A DNA stretch of 40,919 nucleotides from Lysobacteraceae bacterium (GTDB taxonomy: Bacteria > Pseudomonadota > Gammaproteobacteria > Xanthomonadales > Ahniellaceae), in the NCBI GenBank assembly GCA_002995625.1, contig PVBP01000022.1:1-40919 (forward strand). The letters are read 5' to 3'. The notes below the pieces were generated by a model. That model was given only the letters and a program-made list of their open reading frames with translations, was not told the origin of the DNA and searched no databases. Position 1 is the stretch's first letter. Every line of letters starts with the position of its first letter. Of this stretch, positions 16,886-24,645 are shown one piece after another. Both the position numbers and the translations under genes were made by a program.

Positions 16886-17557
16886 TCAGGCCGACGGCGG
16901 TGGCCCGCGCCAGCGCGTGCCGAACAGCGCGTCGCCGATCGGATAGGTGATGTTGAAGTTCCAGTGCGCCATCAGGCGCGGGTCGTGGTGCGCCTGGTGC
17001 AGTCTCCGGAGGCGCGCGAGGCCCGGCAGGCGGGCCATCCACGAGTCCGGCCGCGCGTGGTAGGCGAAGTGCAGGAATTCGTAGTTGAGGTAGTAGGCAA
17101 GCCCGGTCGCGACGAAGAGCCACGCGACGTTGCTCGACACCAGCCACGCCAGCAGCAGCCAGACCGGCGTCGCAAAGAGGCCGAAGAAGAAGACGACGAG
17201 GATCGGCGGGAACAGCACCGCACGCAGGTCGCGGACCTCGTCGTAGGGCATCGCCCGGTCGGTGAAGAATCGGTGGTGCTGGCCGGCGTGGCGCTTGTAG
17301 ATGAGCCCGAGGCCGCGGAAGGGCCGGTGCATCGGCCAGCGATGACCGACGTACTCGGCGAGATTGGCGTAGAGGAAGGCCAGCGGCACGGTCAGCCACT
17401 CGAGCGGTCGGACGGCATCGAGCTGCCAAAGGCAGGCCGCCAGTGCCGCGAGGCCGCCACCGAAGGTGAAGAGAAGGTGCGCTCGGCCGGAGTAGCCGGC
17501 CGGGATCTCGGTCGCGCGATAGGCGGCGCGGAAATCGCGGGTCGCGGCGTCGATCAT
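16886..17557 (-). CDS. Fatty-acid hydroxylase / sterol desaturase superfamily membrane protein
   Basis: 223 residues with the His clusters of the di-iron hydroxylase/desaturase superfamily: HRWPMH, HAGQHH, HFAYH and HQAHHD, spread between four hydrophobic helices (LLFTFGGGLAALAACLW, LFPPILVVFFFGLFATPVWLLLAWLV and others). Such enzymes oxidise lipid chains or isoprenoids at the membrane; the substrate cannot be read from sequence. The ATG at 17557 overlaps the stop of the upstream DCC-family gene (ATGA), so the two are translated together. The small redox protein could supply thiol chemistry or electrons to the oxidase, which is inference. Confidence 0.8.
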   Translation of the reverse strand: MIDAATRDFRAAYRATEIPAGYSGRAHLLFTFGGGLAALAACLWQLDAVRPLEWLTVPLAFLYANLAEYVGHRWPMHRPFRGLGLIYKRHAGQHHRFFTDRAMPYDEVRDLRAVLFPPILVVFFFGLFATPVWLLLAWLVSSNVAWLFVATGLAYYLNYEFLHFAYHARPDSWMARLPGLARLRRLHQAHHDPRLMAHWNFNITYPIGDALFGTRWRGPPPSA

Positions 17558-17985
17558 CGTCCCTCCGTCGGAGTGGGCCGGGCGGCCTTGAGGTCGCAGG
17601 TTCCGCCGCGGCAGCGCCACGGAAGGCGCAGATCGCAGAAGCGCGCGTAAAGCCACTCCATCGCGCGCGACGTGATCAGCCATTCGAGCCGGCGGGCGAA
17701 GCCGGCGTAGCGCGGAATCCTCGACCAGACGCCATGGAAGGCCCGCATCCCGACGAGGATCCTGCCCGCCTCGTCGCGGGCGTGCAGCCGATGGATGGCG
17801 TCGCGCTGGGTGATGCCGATGGCCGCGAGGCGCTCGGGCTCGGCCACGACGTCGGTGAAGCGGATCGGGACCGCCGCCTGCTGGGCGCGGTAGTGCGCCA
17901 TCTCGCGCCGGCAGGCGGGGCAACCGCCGTCATAGTAGACCTCGAAGGGTGTGGGTCCGGCCCTTGGGCCGCTGCGATCCCTCAT
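17554..17985 (-). CDS. DCC-family (DUF393) thiol-disulfide oxidoreductase-like protein
   Basis: 143 residues with the defining motif near the N-terminus, YYDGGCPACRREM (DxxCxxC), followed by the family's DVVAEPERLAAIGIT, DEAGRILVGMRAF and W/Y-rich C-terminal half. Members have a predicted thioredoxin-like fold; their biochemical role is largely unproven. The gene is the first of a two-gene minus-strand operon with the His-cluster membrane enzyme (4-nt overlap). Two further cysteines near the C-terminus (RCRGGTCDL) could form another disulfide. The ATG at 17985 is the first plausible start. Confidence 0.82.
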   Translation of the reverse strand: MRDRSGPRAGPTPFEVYYDGGCPACRREMAHYRAQQAAVPIRFTDVVAEPERLAAIGITQRDAIHRLHARDEAGRILVGMRAFHGVWSRIPRYAGFARRLEWLITSRAMEWLYARFCDLRLPWRCRGGTCDLKAARPTPTEGR

Positions 17986-18067
17986 GGCTTCTTGGCGGCT
18001 CGGGTCTTGGTCCGAGGACGGGTGTCGGGGATGATCGACGACCGAGACCGTAACTCAGGTGTGGGCA

Positions 18068-18709
18068 ATGTGGAGTGACGATGCCGCCACCTGGCCGCGC
18101 TCGTCGGGGACCGATGCGGAGCCTCCGGAACGGGTGACCGTGTACCGCTTCGACGGCGAGGACGCCGGGGCCGCGGCGCTGGCGACGCTCGCGGCGCACG
18201 TCGGGCTCCCGCCCGCTGCCGTGTCGATCGGGACCGGGCCGCACGGCAAGCCTTTCCTCGAGGGTTCCGACTGGCGCTTCAATCTCTCGCACAGTCACGG
18301 CATCCGCCTGCTCGCGCTCGCGCGCGGGCGGGAGGTCGGCGTCGACGTCGAGCAGATCCGGCCGCTGCGACGTCGCCCGGCCCTTCTCGCGCGATGCTTC
18401 ACCGCGGACGAACGGGCCCGCCTCGAGCGAGCGTCGGATCGGGACCTCTTGCGCCACTGGGCGGCGAAGGAGGCGCTGGTCAAGGCGATCGGCCGGGGGA
18501 TCGCCTATGGTCTTTCGCGGATCGAGATCGGCATCGGGAACGACGGCGCGCTCTCGATCCTGCGCTGCGACGGTCCAGGCGGCCCCGCTGACCGGTGGCG
18601 CCTCTCCGAGCTTCCGCTGATCGACGGTGCGGTCGCGATGCTGGTGCAGCCGGCGCCGGAATGGCCGATCCGCTGCATCTTCCGGAGCACCGTTCCCGGC
18701 GCCGCCTGA
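18068..18709 (+). CDS. 4'-phosphopantetheinyl transferase (Sfp/HetI type)
   Basis: Transfers phosphopantetheine from CoA to a Ser of acyl- or peptidyl-carrier proteins. 213 residues, the usual Sfp-type length. Motifs: [16 protein letters not shown], the Mg-binding [10 protein letters not shown] and [15 protein letters not shown]. The start is set at the ATG at 18068, with AGGTG at 18057-18061 as the ribosome site; an in-frame GTG at 18059 would add three residues. It is divergent from the DCC gene and lies 161 bp before pdxJ. No polyketide or NRPS gene is in the window, so the target may be the fatty-acid carrier protein or a distant cluster such as the aryl-polyene pigments of related bacteria. 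Confidence 0.88.
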   Translation: MWSDDAATWPRSSGTDAEPPERVTVYRFDGEDAGAAALATLAAHVGLPPAAVSIGTGPHGKPFLEGSDWRFNLSHSHGIRLLALARGREVGVDVEQIRPLRRRPALLARCFTADERARLERASDRDLLRHWAAKEALVKAIGRGIAYGLSRIEIGIGNDGALSILRCDGPGGPADRWRLSELPLIDGAVAMLVQPAPEWPIRCIFRSTVPGAA

Positions 18710-18870
18710 CCGGTCGGCCGGCACCGCCTCCCGTCCGAGTATCCCGGCTCGTGCGACGGTTCGACGTTCGGCAGGCTTCGGCTCTGGCATGCTCCGCGCG
18801 CGAGAGCCGCGCCCGTCCGCGTCCGTGCACCCGACGATTCATCCGGGCCTCTTCCGCCGAAGCCGGAGCC

Positions 18871-19620
18871 ATGACCGTCCTCAGCGTCAACGTCAACAAG
18901 ATCGCCGTCCTCCGCAATTCGCGCGGCGGCAAGCTGCCCTCGGTCGAGCGCGCCGCCCGCGTCGCGATCGAAGCGGGGGCCGGCGGGATCACGGTTCATC
19001 CTCGCCCCGACCTCCGGCACATCCGGCCGGACGACGTGCGCGCCCTCGCCCGCTGGCTGCCGGTCGAGCTCAACATCGAAGGCAATCCCTTCGCACCGGC
19101 GAATGCGCGCGGCTACCCGGGCTTGCTGGCGTTGGCCGAGGAGGTGCGGCCCACCCAGTGCACGCTGGTGCCCGACGCCGATGGCCAGCTCACCTCCGAT
19201 CACGGTTTCGACCTCGAGCGCGATGCGGCCCGGCTCGAGCCCCTGGTGGCTCGACTGAAGGCGCTCGGCATCCGCGTCAGCCTCTTCGTGGACCCGGACG
19301 ACGTCAACGTCGGGCGCGCGGCGGCGATCGGTGCGGACCGGGTCGAGATCTATACCGGGCCCTATGCCGAGGCCTTCGCGGCCGGTGACGCCGCGAAGGC
19401 GCTCGCCGCTTGCGCGAACACCGCCCGCCTGGCGCAGACGGCCGGCCTCGGCGTCAACGCCGGCCACGATCTCGACCAGGCCAATCTCGGCCCTTTCCTC
19501 GGCGCGGTCCGCGGGGTCCTCGAGGTCTCGATCGGCCACGCGCTGATCAGTGAGGCGATCTACGATGGCTTGGCGACGACGGTTCGGAATTACCTCGCCG
19601 TCATCGCACGCGCCGGCTGA
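18871..19620 (+). CDS. pdxJ: Pyridoxine 5'-phosphate synthase
   Basis: Last step of DXP-dependent vitamin B6 synthesis: condenses 3-amino-2-oxopropyl phosphate with deoxyxylulose phosphate. 249 residues with the (beta/alpha)8 motifs of Pdx[86 protein letters not shown] and [17 protein letters not shown]. The ATG at 18871 has GGAG just upstream. The 161-bp gap before it is enough for a promoter, but I see no convincing one. It converges on the exbD end, as pdxJ does beside tonB/exb in Xanthomonas-type genomes. Confidence 0.95.
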   Translation: MTVLSVNVNKIAVLRNSRGGKLPSVERAARVAIEAGAGGITVHPRPDLRHIRPDDVRALARWLPVELNIEGNPFAPANARGYPGLLALAEEVRPTQCTLVPDADGQLTSDHGFDLERDAARLEPLVARLKALGIRVSLFVDPDDVNVGRAAAIGADRVEIYTGPYAEAFAAGDAAKALAACANTARLAQTAGLGVNAGHDLDQANLGPFLGAVRGVLEVSIGHALISEAIYDGLATTVRNYLAVIARAG

Positions 19621-19687
19621 GTGGCGTCGAAGCCGAGCATCGCCCGTCGCCTCGCCGTCGGTGAGGGCGTCCGCGAGGACCTCGAAC

Positions 19688-19715
19688 GAAAACGCCGCCG
19701 GTCTCCCGGCGGCGT
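19688..19715 (-). terminator. Intrinsic terminator of the tonB-exbB-exbD-exbD operon
   Basis: A perfect 10-bp stem (19692-19701 with 19706-19715) and a 4-nt loop. On the minus strand the stem is followed by a short T run (the AAAA at 19689-19692 on the plus strand). It lies about 60 nt beyond the second exbD stop, where the operon should end. Confidence 0.75.
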
Positions 19716-19750
19716 CTCGATCTCGCAGGTGCTCGGCGCGAGGGCCCGCG

Positions 19751-20161
19751 TCAGCTTCCGGGCATGTTCTCGAAGCCGATCTTGGTCATGCCGGCGCGCC
19801 GCGCCGTGGCGAGGACGTCGGCGACGACCTGGTACTCGGTCTCGTTGTCGGCGTCGATGCGCAGCTCAGGCTGCGGATCCTTGCGCGCTTCGAGCTGCAA
19901 TTGCGGCTCGAGCGCCGCCGGGATCAACGGCTGCTCGTTCCAGAAGAGCTGCCCCGTCGCACGGATCTTGAGCGCGATCGGCGGTGGCGGATCCTGCTGG
20001 ACCGGCGGGTTCAGCGAGCGCTGCGGCAGGTCGATCGGCACCTGGAAGGTCACCGACGGCGCCGAGATCATGAAGATGATCAGCAGCACGAGGAGGATGT
20101 CGATCAGCGGAACGATGTTCGGCTCCGACATCGCATCCGCGGCCTTGTTGACGTACGCCAT
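19751..20161 (-). CDS. exbD: Biopolymer transport protein ExbD (second copy)
   Basis: 136 residues. ExbD/TolR family: a short cytosolic N-terminus, one helix with the proton-path Asp (SEPNIVPLIDILLVLLIIFMISAP) and a periplasmic domain rich in RATGQLFWNEQ / RIDADNETEYQVVADVLATARRAGMTKIGF. With ExbB it couples proton flow to TonB. It is 28 nt after the first exbD and only modestly similar to it, for example a proline-rich linker (NPPVQQDPPPP) the other lacks. The ATG has GGGAG about 7 nt upstream. It is the last gene before the operon terminator. Confidence 0.92.
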   Translation of the reverse strand: MAYVNKAADAMSEPNIVPLIDILLVLLIIFMISAPSVTFQVPIDLPQRSLNPPVQQDPPPPIALKIRATGQLFWNEQPLIPAALEPQLQLEARKDPQPELRIDADNETEYQVVADVLATARRAGMTKIGFENMPGS

Positions 20162-20189
20162 GCTGGTCTCCCGATCGGTGGGCGGCGGC

Positions 20190-20609
20190 TCAGCGAGCCG
20201 CCTCGGGCGAGGTGATGAGACCGACCTGCTTCATGCCGGCGTTCTTCGCGATCGCCATCACGCGCATCACGTCCTTGTACTGGGTGTCACGATCGCCGCG
20301 CAGATGGACCGGCGGCTGCGGCTGGCGTCGGGCCTCGACGCGCAGCCGCGCGAGGAGCTGGTCCTGGCTGATCGGCTGGTCGTTCCAGTAAAGGGCGCCG
20401 TTGGTCTGCAGCGCGATCGTGATCGTGCCGGCCGGCTGCTCGTTGCGCGCCGCATCGGCCTTCGGCAGGTCCACCTTGATCCGATGGGACATGAGCGGGG
20501 CGGTGATCATGAAGATGATCAGCAGCACCAGCATCACGTCGACCAGCGGCACGACGTTGATCTCGGCCATCGCCTCGCCGGGACCCTGCTTGCCTACGCT
20601 CATGCCCAT
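20190..20609 (-). CDS. exbD: Biopolymer transport protein ExbD (first copy)
   Basis: 139 residues with the ExbD layout: MAEINVVPLVDVMLVLLIIFMITAPLM, including the conserved membrane Asp, then a periplasmic domain (KVDLPKADAARNEQPAGTITIALQTNGALYWND, RGDRDTQYKDVMRVMAIAKNAGMKQVGLIT). It works with ExbB and TonB to energise outer-membrane receptors. The ATG at 20609 has GAGGAG six nt upstream; an in-frame ATG two codons later is less well spaced. It lies 37 nt after exbB. Paired exbD genes after exbB are typical of Xanthomonas-type TonB operons. Confidence 0.93.
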   Translation of the reverse strand: MGMSVGKQGPGEAMAEINVVPLVDVMLVLLIIFMITAPLMSHRIKVDLPKADAARNEQPAGTITIALQTNGALYWNDQPISQDQLLARLRVEARRQPQPPVHLRGDRDTQYKDVMRVMAIAKNAGMKQVGLITSPEAAR

Positions 20610-20646
20610 GGCGGCACTCCTCGTCGAACGCCCAGCCGACCGTCGT

Positions 20647-21453
20647 TCACTTCTTCGCCGGGGCCGCCTTCGGCGCGACGCCGTCGACGCGCGATCCGGT
20701 CGCGAAGAAGTCGTGCAGGTCGTGCGCGAATTCGTCGAAACGGGCGTTGATCTTCTTGTTGCTGCGCGTCAGGAAGTTGTAGCCGAGCAGCGCCGGGATC
20801 GCGACGCCGAGACCGATCGCGGTCATGATCAGGGCCTTGCCGATCGGACCTGCGACCGCGTCGAGCGAGGCCTGGCCGCTGGCGCCGATCCGGATCAGCG
20901 CCTGGTACATCGCCCACACCGTGCCGAGGAGGCCGATGAACGGCGCCGACGAGCCGGTGGTCGCGAGCAGCGTGAGGCCGGTCTCGAGCCGCGAGCTCTC
21001 ACGGATCACCGCCTGGCGCAGCGCCCGGTCGATGAACTCGGAGCGGTTCAGCGCCTCGACGAGGCGCGAGCCCTCGTTGGCCTGGTGGTGCGCGGCGGCC
21101 GAGGCGGCGTCGAGAGCGATCTTCGAGAAGGGCTCCGAGCGCGGCTGCTCCTCCATGAAGCGGATCGCGTCGGCGGTCGACGGCATCGACCAGAAGGTGC
21201 TGATGACCTTCTCCATCCGCGCGTTGATCATGATGTTCCGGTAGTAGTTCCAGATGATGTAGAAGATCGACGTGAACGACATGACCACGAGGACGATGAA
21301 GCACGTCCAGCCGATCCAGTCGAACTGCTCGAGCATCTGACGGAAGCCCATCTGCGCGAGGGCCGCCGCGTTGGGGTCGATGCCGGTGGCGGCTGCGCCG
21401 ACCGAAGTCTGCGGCATGGCCGAGGTGAAGGCGGAGAGAGCTTCAAGGAGCAT
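20647..21453 (-). CDS. exbB: Biopolymer transport protein ExbB (MotA/TolQ/ExbB proton channel)
   Basis: 268 residues. Three membrane helices: WIGWTCFIVLVVMSFTSIFYIIW near residue 50, then LLATTGSSAPFIGLLGTVWAMYQAL and AVAGPIGKALIMTAIGLGVAIPALLGYNFLT, which contain the channel signature. It forms the pentameric proton channel around ExbD. The Lys-rich C-terminus (AAPKAAPAKK-like) extends slightly past the family core. The ATG is four nt after the tonB stop, with GAAGGG overlapping the tonB end, so it is tightly coupled to tonB. Confidence 0.94.
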   Translation of the reverse strand: MLLEALSAFTSAMPQTSVGAAATGIDPNAAALAQMGFRQMLEQFDWIGWTCFIVLVVMSFTSIFYIIWNYYRNIMINARMEKVISTFWSMPSTADAIRFMEEQPRSEPFSKIALDAASAAAHHQANEGSRLVEALNRSEFIDRALRQAVIRESSRLETGLTLLATTGSSAPFIGLLGTVWAMYQALIRIGASGQASLDAVAGPIGKALIMTAIGLGVAIPALLGYNFLTRSNKKINARFDEFAHDLHDFFATGSRVDGVAPKAAPAKK

Positions 21454-21457
21454 GGGA

Positions 21458-22114
21458 TTACCCTTCGTTCAGCGTAAAGTTGATCGGAACCAACACCCAG
21501 CCTTCGACCGGGCGACCATCCCTGATTTCAGGGTTGAACTTCCAGCGACGCACCGCGTTGATCGCGGCCTGGTCGAGGATGCGATGACGGCTCGACTTCT
21601 CGATCTCGATCTGGAGCGGCGAGCCATCGATGCCGACCAGCACGCGCAGCATGACGAGGCCTTGGAGCCGCTGACGGACGGCCTGCGGCGGATAGGCGGG
21701 CGGATTGGCGCGGCGGTAGCTCGGATCCTCGCTGGCCGCGGTGTTCGGGATCGATGGCGCCGGCGGGGCCGGCGGGGCCGGCGGCGGGGCGGGCTCGGCC
21801 ATCGGCAAGGGTTCGTCGAAGACCGGCGTGTCCGGCTCCGGCGGCGGCGGGGCCGGCGTCGGGCGGTTCTCCTCGATCTTGCGGACGATCTTCGGTGGTT
21901 CCGGCGGCGGTGGCGGCGGCGGCGGCGGTGGCGGCGGCGGCTCGAGGAAGACCACGTCGACGACCGACTCGTCGAGCGCCGCAGAGGCTTCCGGCGGCTT
22001 CACCGGTGCGAGCAGGAACATGAAGAAGCCGATGTGCACCGAGATCGCGCCCCACAGGGCCACGACGCGGCGCCAGTTGATCGCATCGGGTTCCTTGTCC
22101 GTCAGGTAATCCAT
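21458..22114 (-). CDS. tonB: Energy transducer TonB
   Basis: 218 residues. A cytosolic N-terminus, one signal-anchor helix (VVALWGAISVHIGFFMFLLAPV, with the Ser-His pair expected in TonB helices), a periplasm-spanning Pro-rich segment (about 65-130, including an uninterrupted run of 13 prolines) and a C-terminal TonB domain (PPAYPPQAVRQRLQG, VLVGIDGSPLQIEIEKSS, AAINAVRRWKFNPEIRDGRPVEGWVLVPINFTL). It carries energy from ExbBD to TonB-dependent receptors, none of which are in the window. First gene of the tonB-exbB-exbD-exbD operon; a candidate promoter lies about 115-145 nt upstream. Confidence 0.94.
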   Translation of the reverse strand: MDYLTDKEPDAINWRRVVALWGAISVHIGFFMFLLAPVKPPEASAALDESVVDVVFLEPPPPPPPPPPPPPEPPKIVRKIEENRPTPAPPPPEPDTPVFDEPLPMAEPAPPPAPPAPPAPSIPNTAASEDPSYRRANPPAYPPQAVRQRLQGLVMLRVLVGIDGSPLQIEIEKSSRHRILDQAAINAVRRWKFNPEIRDGRPVEGWVLVPINFTLNEG

Positions 22115-22229
22115 CGAAAAGGGTCCAGCTGTCCGGTGGGTGTCTGGTGCCGGGGCGCCCGGGCATCATCCGGCCGAGCGTCAAGGGACGGAAGCACCGC
22201 CCGAGGCGCTCGTTCATCAGGGGTTGGCG

Positions 22230-22258
22230 AACGTACACCACGAACGCGCCCCAGACAA
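22230..22258 (-). promoter_or_regulatory. Candidate sigma-70 promoter for tonB
   Basis: Reading the minus strand, TTGTCT (22253-22258) and TACGTT (22230-22235) are separated by 17 nt and precede tonB by about 115 nt. Both hexamers are imperfect matches, so this is tentative. No clear Fur box was seen. Confidence 0.35.
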
Positions 22259-22260
22259 GC

Positions 22261-22288
22261 CGCCACCGGGTGCCGGGACCCGGCGGCG
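22261..22288 (-). terminator. Hairpin after the TPR gene, possible terminator
   Basis: An 11-bp stem with one G-U pair in the minus-strand RNA (22261-22271 with 22278-22288, 6-nt loop), starting about 20 nt after the TPR gene stop. It is followed only by CTTGTCT, not a real T run, so termination would be weak. It also immediately precedes the proposed tonB -35 box. Confidence 0.4.
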
Positions 22289-22307
22289 ATCTTCGGTTCG
22301 GGCCTCG

Positions 22308-23564
22308 TCAACGGCGCATCGCCTTGAGCCAGCTCTCGGCCATCTTGCGACTGGACTCGAAGGTGGCGGCCTTGCGATACGCGGCGACGGCGGCATCGGT
22401 ATTGCCGAGCTCGTTTTCAGCCATTCCGAGCAGGATGTAGGCCTCGCCCTCGCGCTTCAGGCCGCCGCGGGAGAGCGCCTGCTGGATCGCGGCCTTGCCT
22501 TCGGCGACCTGGCCGGTCTCCTGGATCATCAGTTGCCCGCGCAGGAAGTCGAGCTCGCCATCCGGCGAACCGGGCGCGGCCTTGTTGTACGCGGCGACCG
22601 CGTCCGGCCACTTCTCGGCATTCGCATAGGCATCGCCGAGGCTCTTCCAGACGCGCCAGTCCGGTTGCACGATGCCCTTCGCGATGCCGTCGTCGATCAC
22701 GGCCTTGGCCTGATCGGGCTGCCCGATGTACGCGTAGAGCTGCCACAGCGCCCGGAGGTCCTCCTGCGTGGTCAGCAGGCCGCGATCGTAGGCGCCGCGA
22801 AGGACCGCGGTCGCCTTGTCGTGCTGGTCGAGCTCGAGATAGAGATTCGCCGCCTGCTGCGCGAGACCCTTGTTGTTCGGATCCTTCGCCAGCAGGCCCT
22901 CGATCATCGTCGCGGCTTCCGCGGCGCGCCCGGCGTCGGTGTAGCTCGCGATCAGGAGCTGATACCACTGGCTCTGCGGCTTGTCCGCGATCTGGATCGC
23001 GCGCTCAAGCACCGGGATCGCCTCGGCGTGACGCTCGAGGCGATAGAGGGCGTTGCCCTTGAGCGCCAGCGCCTCGCCGGTCTCCTTGCCCGACAACGTG
23101 AGCCACTGGTCGATGGCGGCCAGGGACTCGTCGTAGCGTTCCTCGATCAGGGTCAGCTGCGCCTGCTGGTACAGCAGGTTGAACTGGGAGCGGTTGTCGA
23201 GGGCGTCGAGTTCGACCGCGCGCCGGTTGTAGTCGATCGCGCCGGCGACGTCGTCCTCGTCGTAGGCGATCTGGGACAGGCCCTGCAGCGCGAGCGCCTG
23301 CTCGTACTTGGTGGCGCGGGCGTTCGCCAGCGCCTTGTCGAGCAGCGCACGGGCCTGGTCGTTCTTGCCTTCGCCGAGCAGGTCGTAAGCCTTCTGGATG
23401 TCCTCGACGACACGGGTGGTCTGCGTGCGCGGCTCGGCGCGGGTCGCATTCGGGAACTCGTTGGCCTGTTGCCGCTGGCGCTGCGCGAGGGCATCGCCGG
23501 CCGTCAGGCCGAGGACGGCCAGCGCCGCGATCGCGACGAGCCGCTGCCAAACGGGAATCTTCAT
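22308..23564 (-). CDS. Secreted TPR-repeat protein upstream of tonB
   Basis: 418 residues. A signal peptide (MKIPVWQRLVAIAALAVLGLTAGDALAQ) is followed by about eight tetratricopeptide-like helical repeats, e.g. ALLDKALANARATKYEQALALQGLSQIAYDEDD, AIDYNRRAVELDALDNRSQFNLLYQQAQ, EAYILLGMAENELGNTDAAVAAYRKA. Probably a periplasmic scaffold. Its place directly before tonB-exbBDD suggests a role with the TonB complex, as TPR proteins have in some other TonB systems; that is inference from position. GAGGAGAG precedes the ATG. It lies 114 bp after the ATP-grasp gene on the same strand. Confidence 0.8.
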   Translation of the reverse strand: MKIPVWQRLVAIAALAVLGLTAGDALAQRQRQQANEFPNATRAEPRTQTTRVVEDIQKAYDLLGEGKNDQARALLDKALANARATKYEQALALQGLSQIAYDEDDVAGAIDYNRRAVELDALDNRSQFNLLYQQAQLTLIEERYDESLAAIDQWLTLSGKETGEALALKGNALYRLERHAEAIPVLERAIQIADKPQSQWYQLLIASYTDAGRAAEAATMIEGLLAKDPNNKGLAQQAANLYLELDQHDKATAVLRGAYDRGLLTTQEDLRALWQLYAYIGQPDQAKAVIDDGIAKGIVQPDWRVWKSLGDAYANAEKWPDAVAAYNKAAPGSPDGELDFLRGQLMIQETGQVAEGKAAIQQALSRGGLKREGEAYILLGMAENELGNTDAAVAAYRKAATFESSRKMAESWLKAMRR

Positions 23565-23678
23565 GGGGCTCTCCTCGAGGGATGCGTCGCGGCGCGACGC
23601 GCCGCCGGGCGTGCGAGCCTAAGACCGTGCCGAAGCCGGCTCAAGCGGCAGTGCCGCGAAGGCCGGCCCCGAGCGCGT

Positions 23679-24641
23679 TCAGGTGGTCGGGAAATTGGCC
23701 TTGGAGAACGCGACACGCTCGGCCGGATCGGAGGACAGCCGGCCCTCCGCTTCGAGCGCCTGGATCTTGCGCAGCCGGTGCAGCAGGCCGTTGCCGTTCG
23801 CGATCTGGATCGCGAGTCCGGGGCGGGCATTGAGTTCCAGCACCATCGGCCCGTGGATCTTGTCGAGCACGACGTCGACTCCGACGTAGCCGAGCTTCGA
23901 CAGCTCGTAGGCCTTGGCGCCGATCAGCAGGAGCTCGTCCCAGTGCGGGATCGAGAGCCCCACGATCGACTGCTCGGTGTCCGGGTGTTCCTTCACGGGC
24001 TCGGTGCCCCAGACGCCACGCCGCGTGATGCCGGTCGGGATGTCGATGCCGACGCCGATCGCGCCCTGGTGCAGGTTGGCCTTGCCGTCCGACATCCGCG
24101 TGGGCAGGCGGATCATCGCCATCACCGGATAGCCGAGGAAGCTGATGATCCGGATGTCCGGCACGCCCTTGTAGCTGACGTTGTCGAAGATCGGGTCGAA
24201 CTGGACGCAGTATTCGACCAGGATGTGGTCGGGTTGGCCGCCGAGGCTGAACAGGCCCGAGAGCATGTTCGAGAGGTGATGCTCGAACTCCTCGCGACCC
24301 ATCAGCGCGCCGTTCGAGCGGCGGTACTTGTCGCCGCGACGCCCGGTCACGACGAGGATCCCGTCTCCACCGGAACCGTGGGCCGGCTTGACCACGAACT
24401 GCTCGCGATCGCGGAGTTTCTCGTGGAGGTCCGCGATCTCGTGCTCCTCGCGCACGACCGCGTAGAGCTCCGGCACCGGAAGCCCGGCCTCGATCGCGAG
24501 CGCCTTCGTGATCAGCTTGTCGTCGACGCGCGGGTAGTACTTGCGCTCGTTGTAGCGGAGCACGAACTCGGCATTGCGCTGCCCGATGCCGATGAGGCCG
24601 ATCTGGCGCAGTCGCCGTGCGATCGCGAAAGGATTCAGCAC
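23679..24641 (-). CDS. RimK-like ATP-grasp ligase (alpha-L-glutamate ligase-like protein)
   Basis: 320 residues. The ATP-grasp fold is recognised from EQFVVKPAHGSGGDGILVV (ATP-binding strand and glycine loop), DHILVEYCVQFDP and VLDKIHGPMVLELNARPGLAIQIANG (metal-binding Glu/Asn). Family members join an amino acid or peptide to a carboxyl acceptor, with RimK the best-known relative; the acceptor for this branch is not established. The start is a GTG at 24641, immediately after the stop of the 7TM transglutaminase-like gene, so the two form a coupled pair. In pseudomonads a similar pair travels with a retropepsin-like protease and has, as I recall, been tied to osmotic-stress tolerance; no such protease is seen here. 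Confidence 0.85.
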   Translation of the reverse strand: MLNPFAIARRLRQIGLIGIGQRNAEFVLRYNERKYYPRVDDKLITKALAIEAGLPVPELYAVVREEHEIADLHEKLRDREQFVVKPAHGSGGDGILVVTGRRGDKYRRSNGALMGREEFEHHLSNMLSGLFSLGGQPDHILVEYCVQFDPIFDNVSYKGVPDIRIISFLGYPVMAMIRLPTRMSDGKANLHQGAIGVGIDIPTGITRRGVWGTEPVKEHPDTEQSIVGLSIPHWDELLLIGAKAYELSKLGYVGVDVVLDKIHGPMVLELNARPGLAIQIANGNGLLHRLRKIQALEAEGRLSSDPAERVAFSKANFPTT

Positions 24642-24645
24642 CGCC

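Noticed and set aside
21741-22109. Gly/Ser-rich plus-strand frame that looks like a structural repeat protein
   Set aside because: It is simply the complement of the Pro-rich spacer of TonB.
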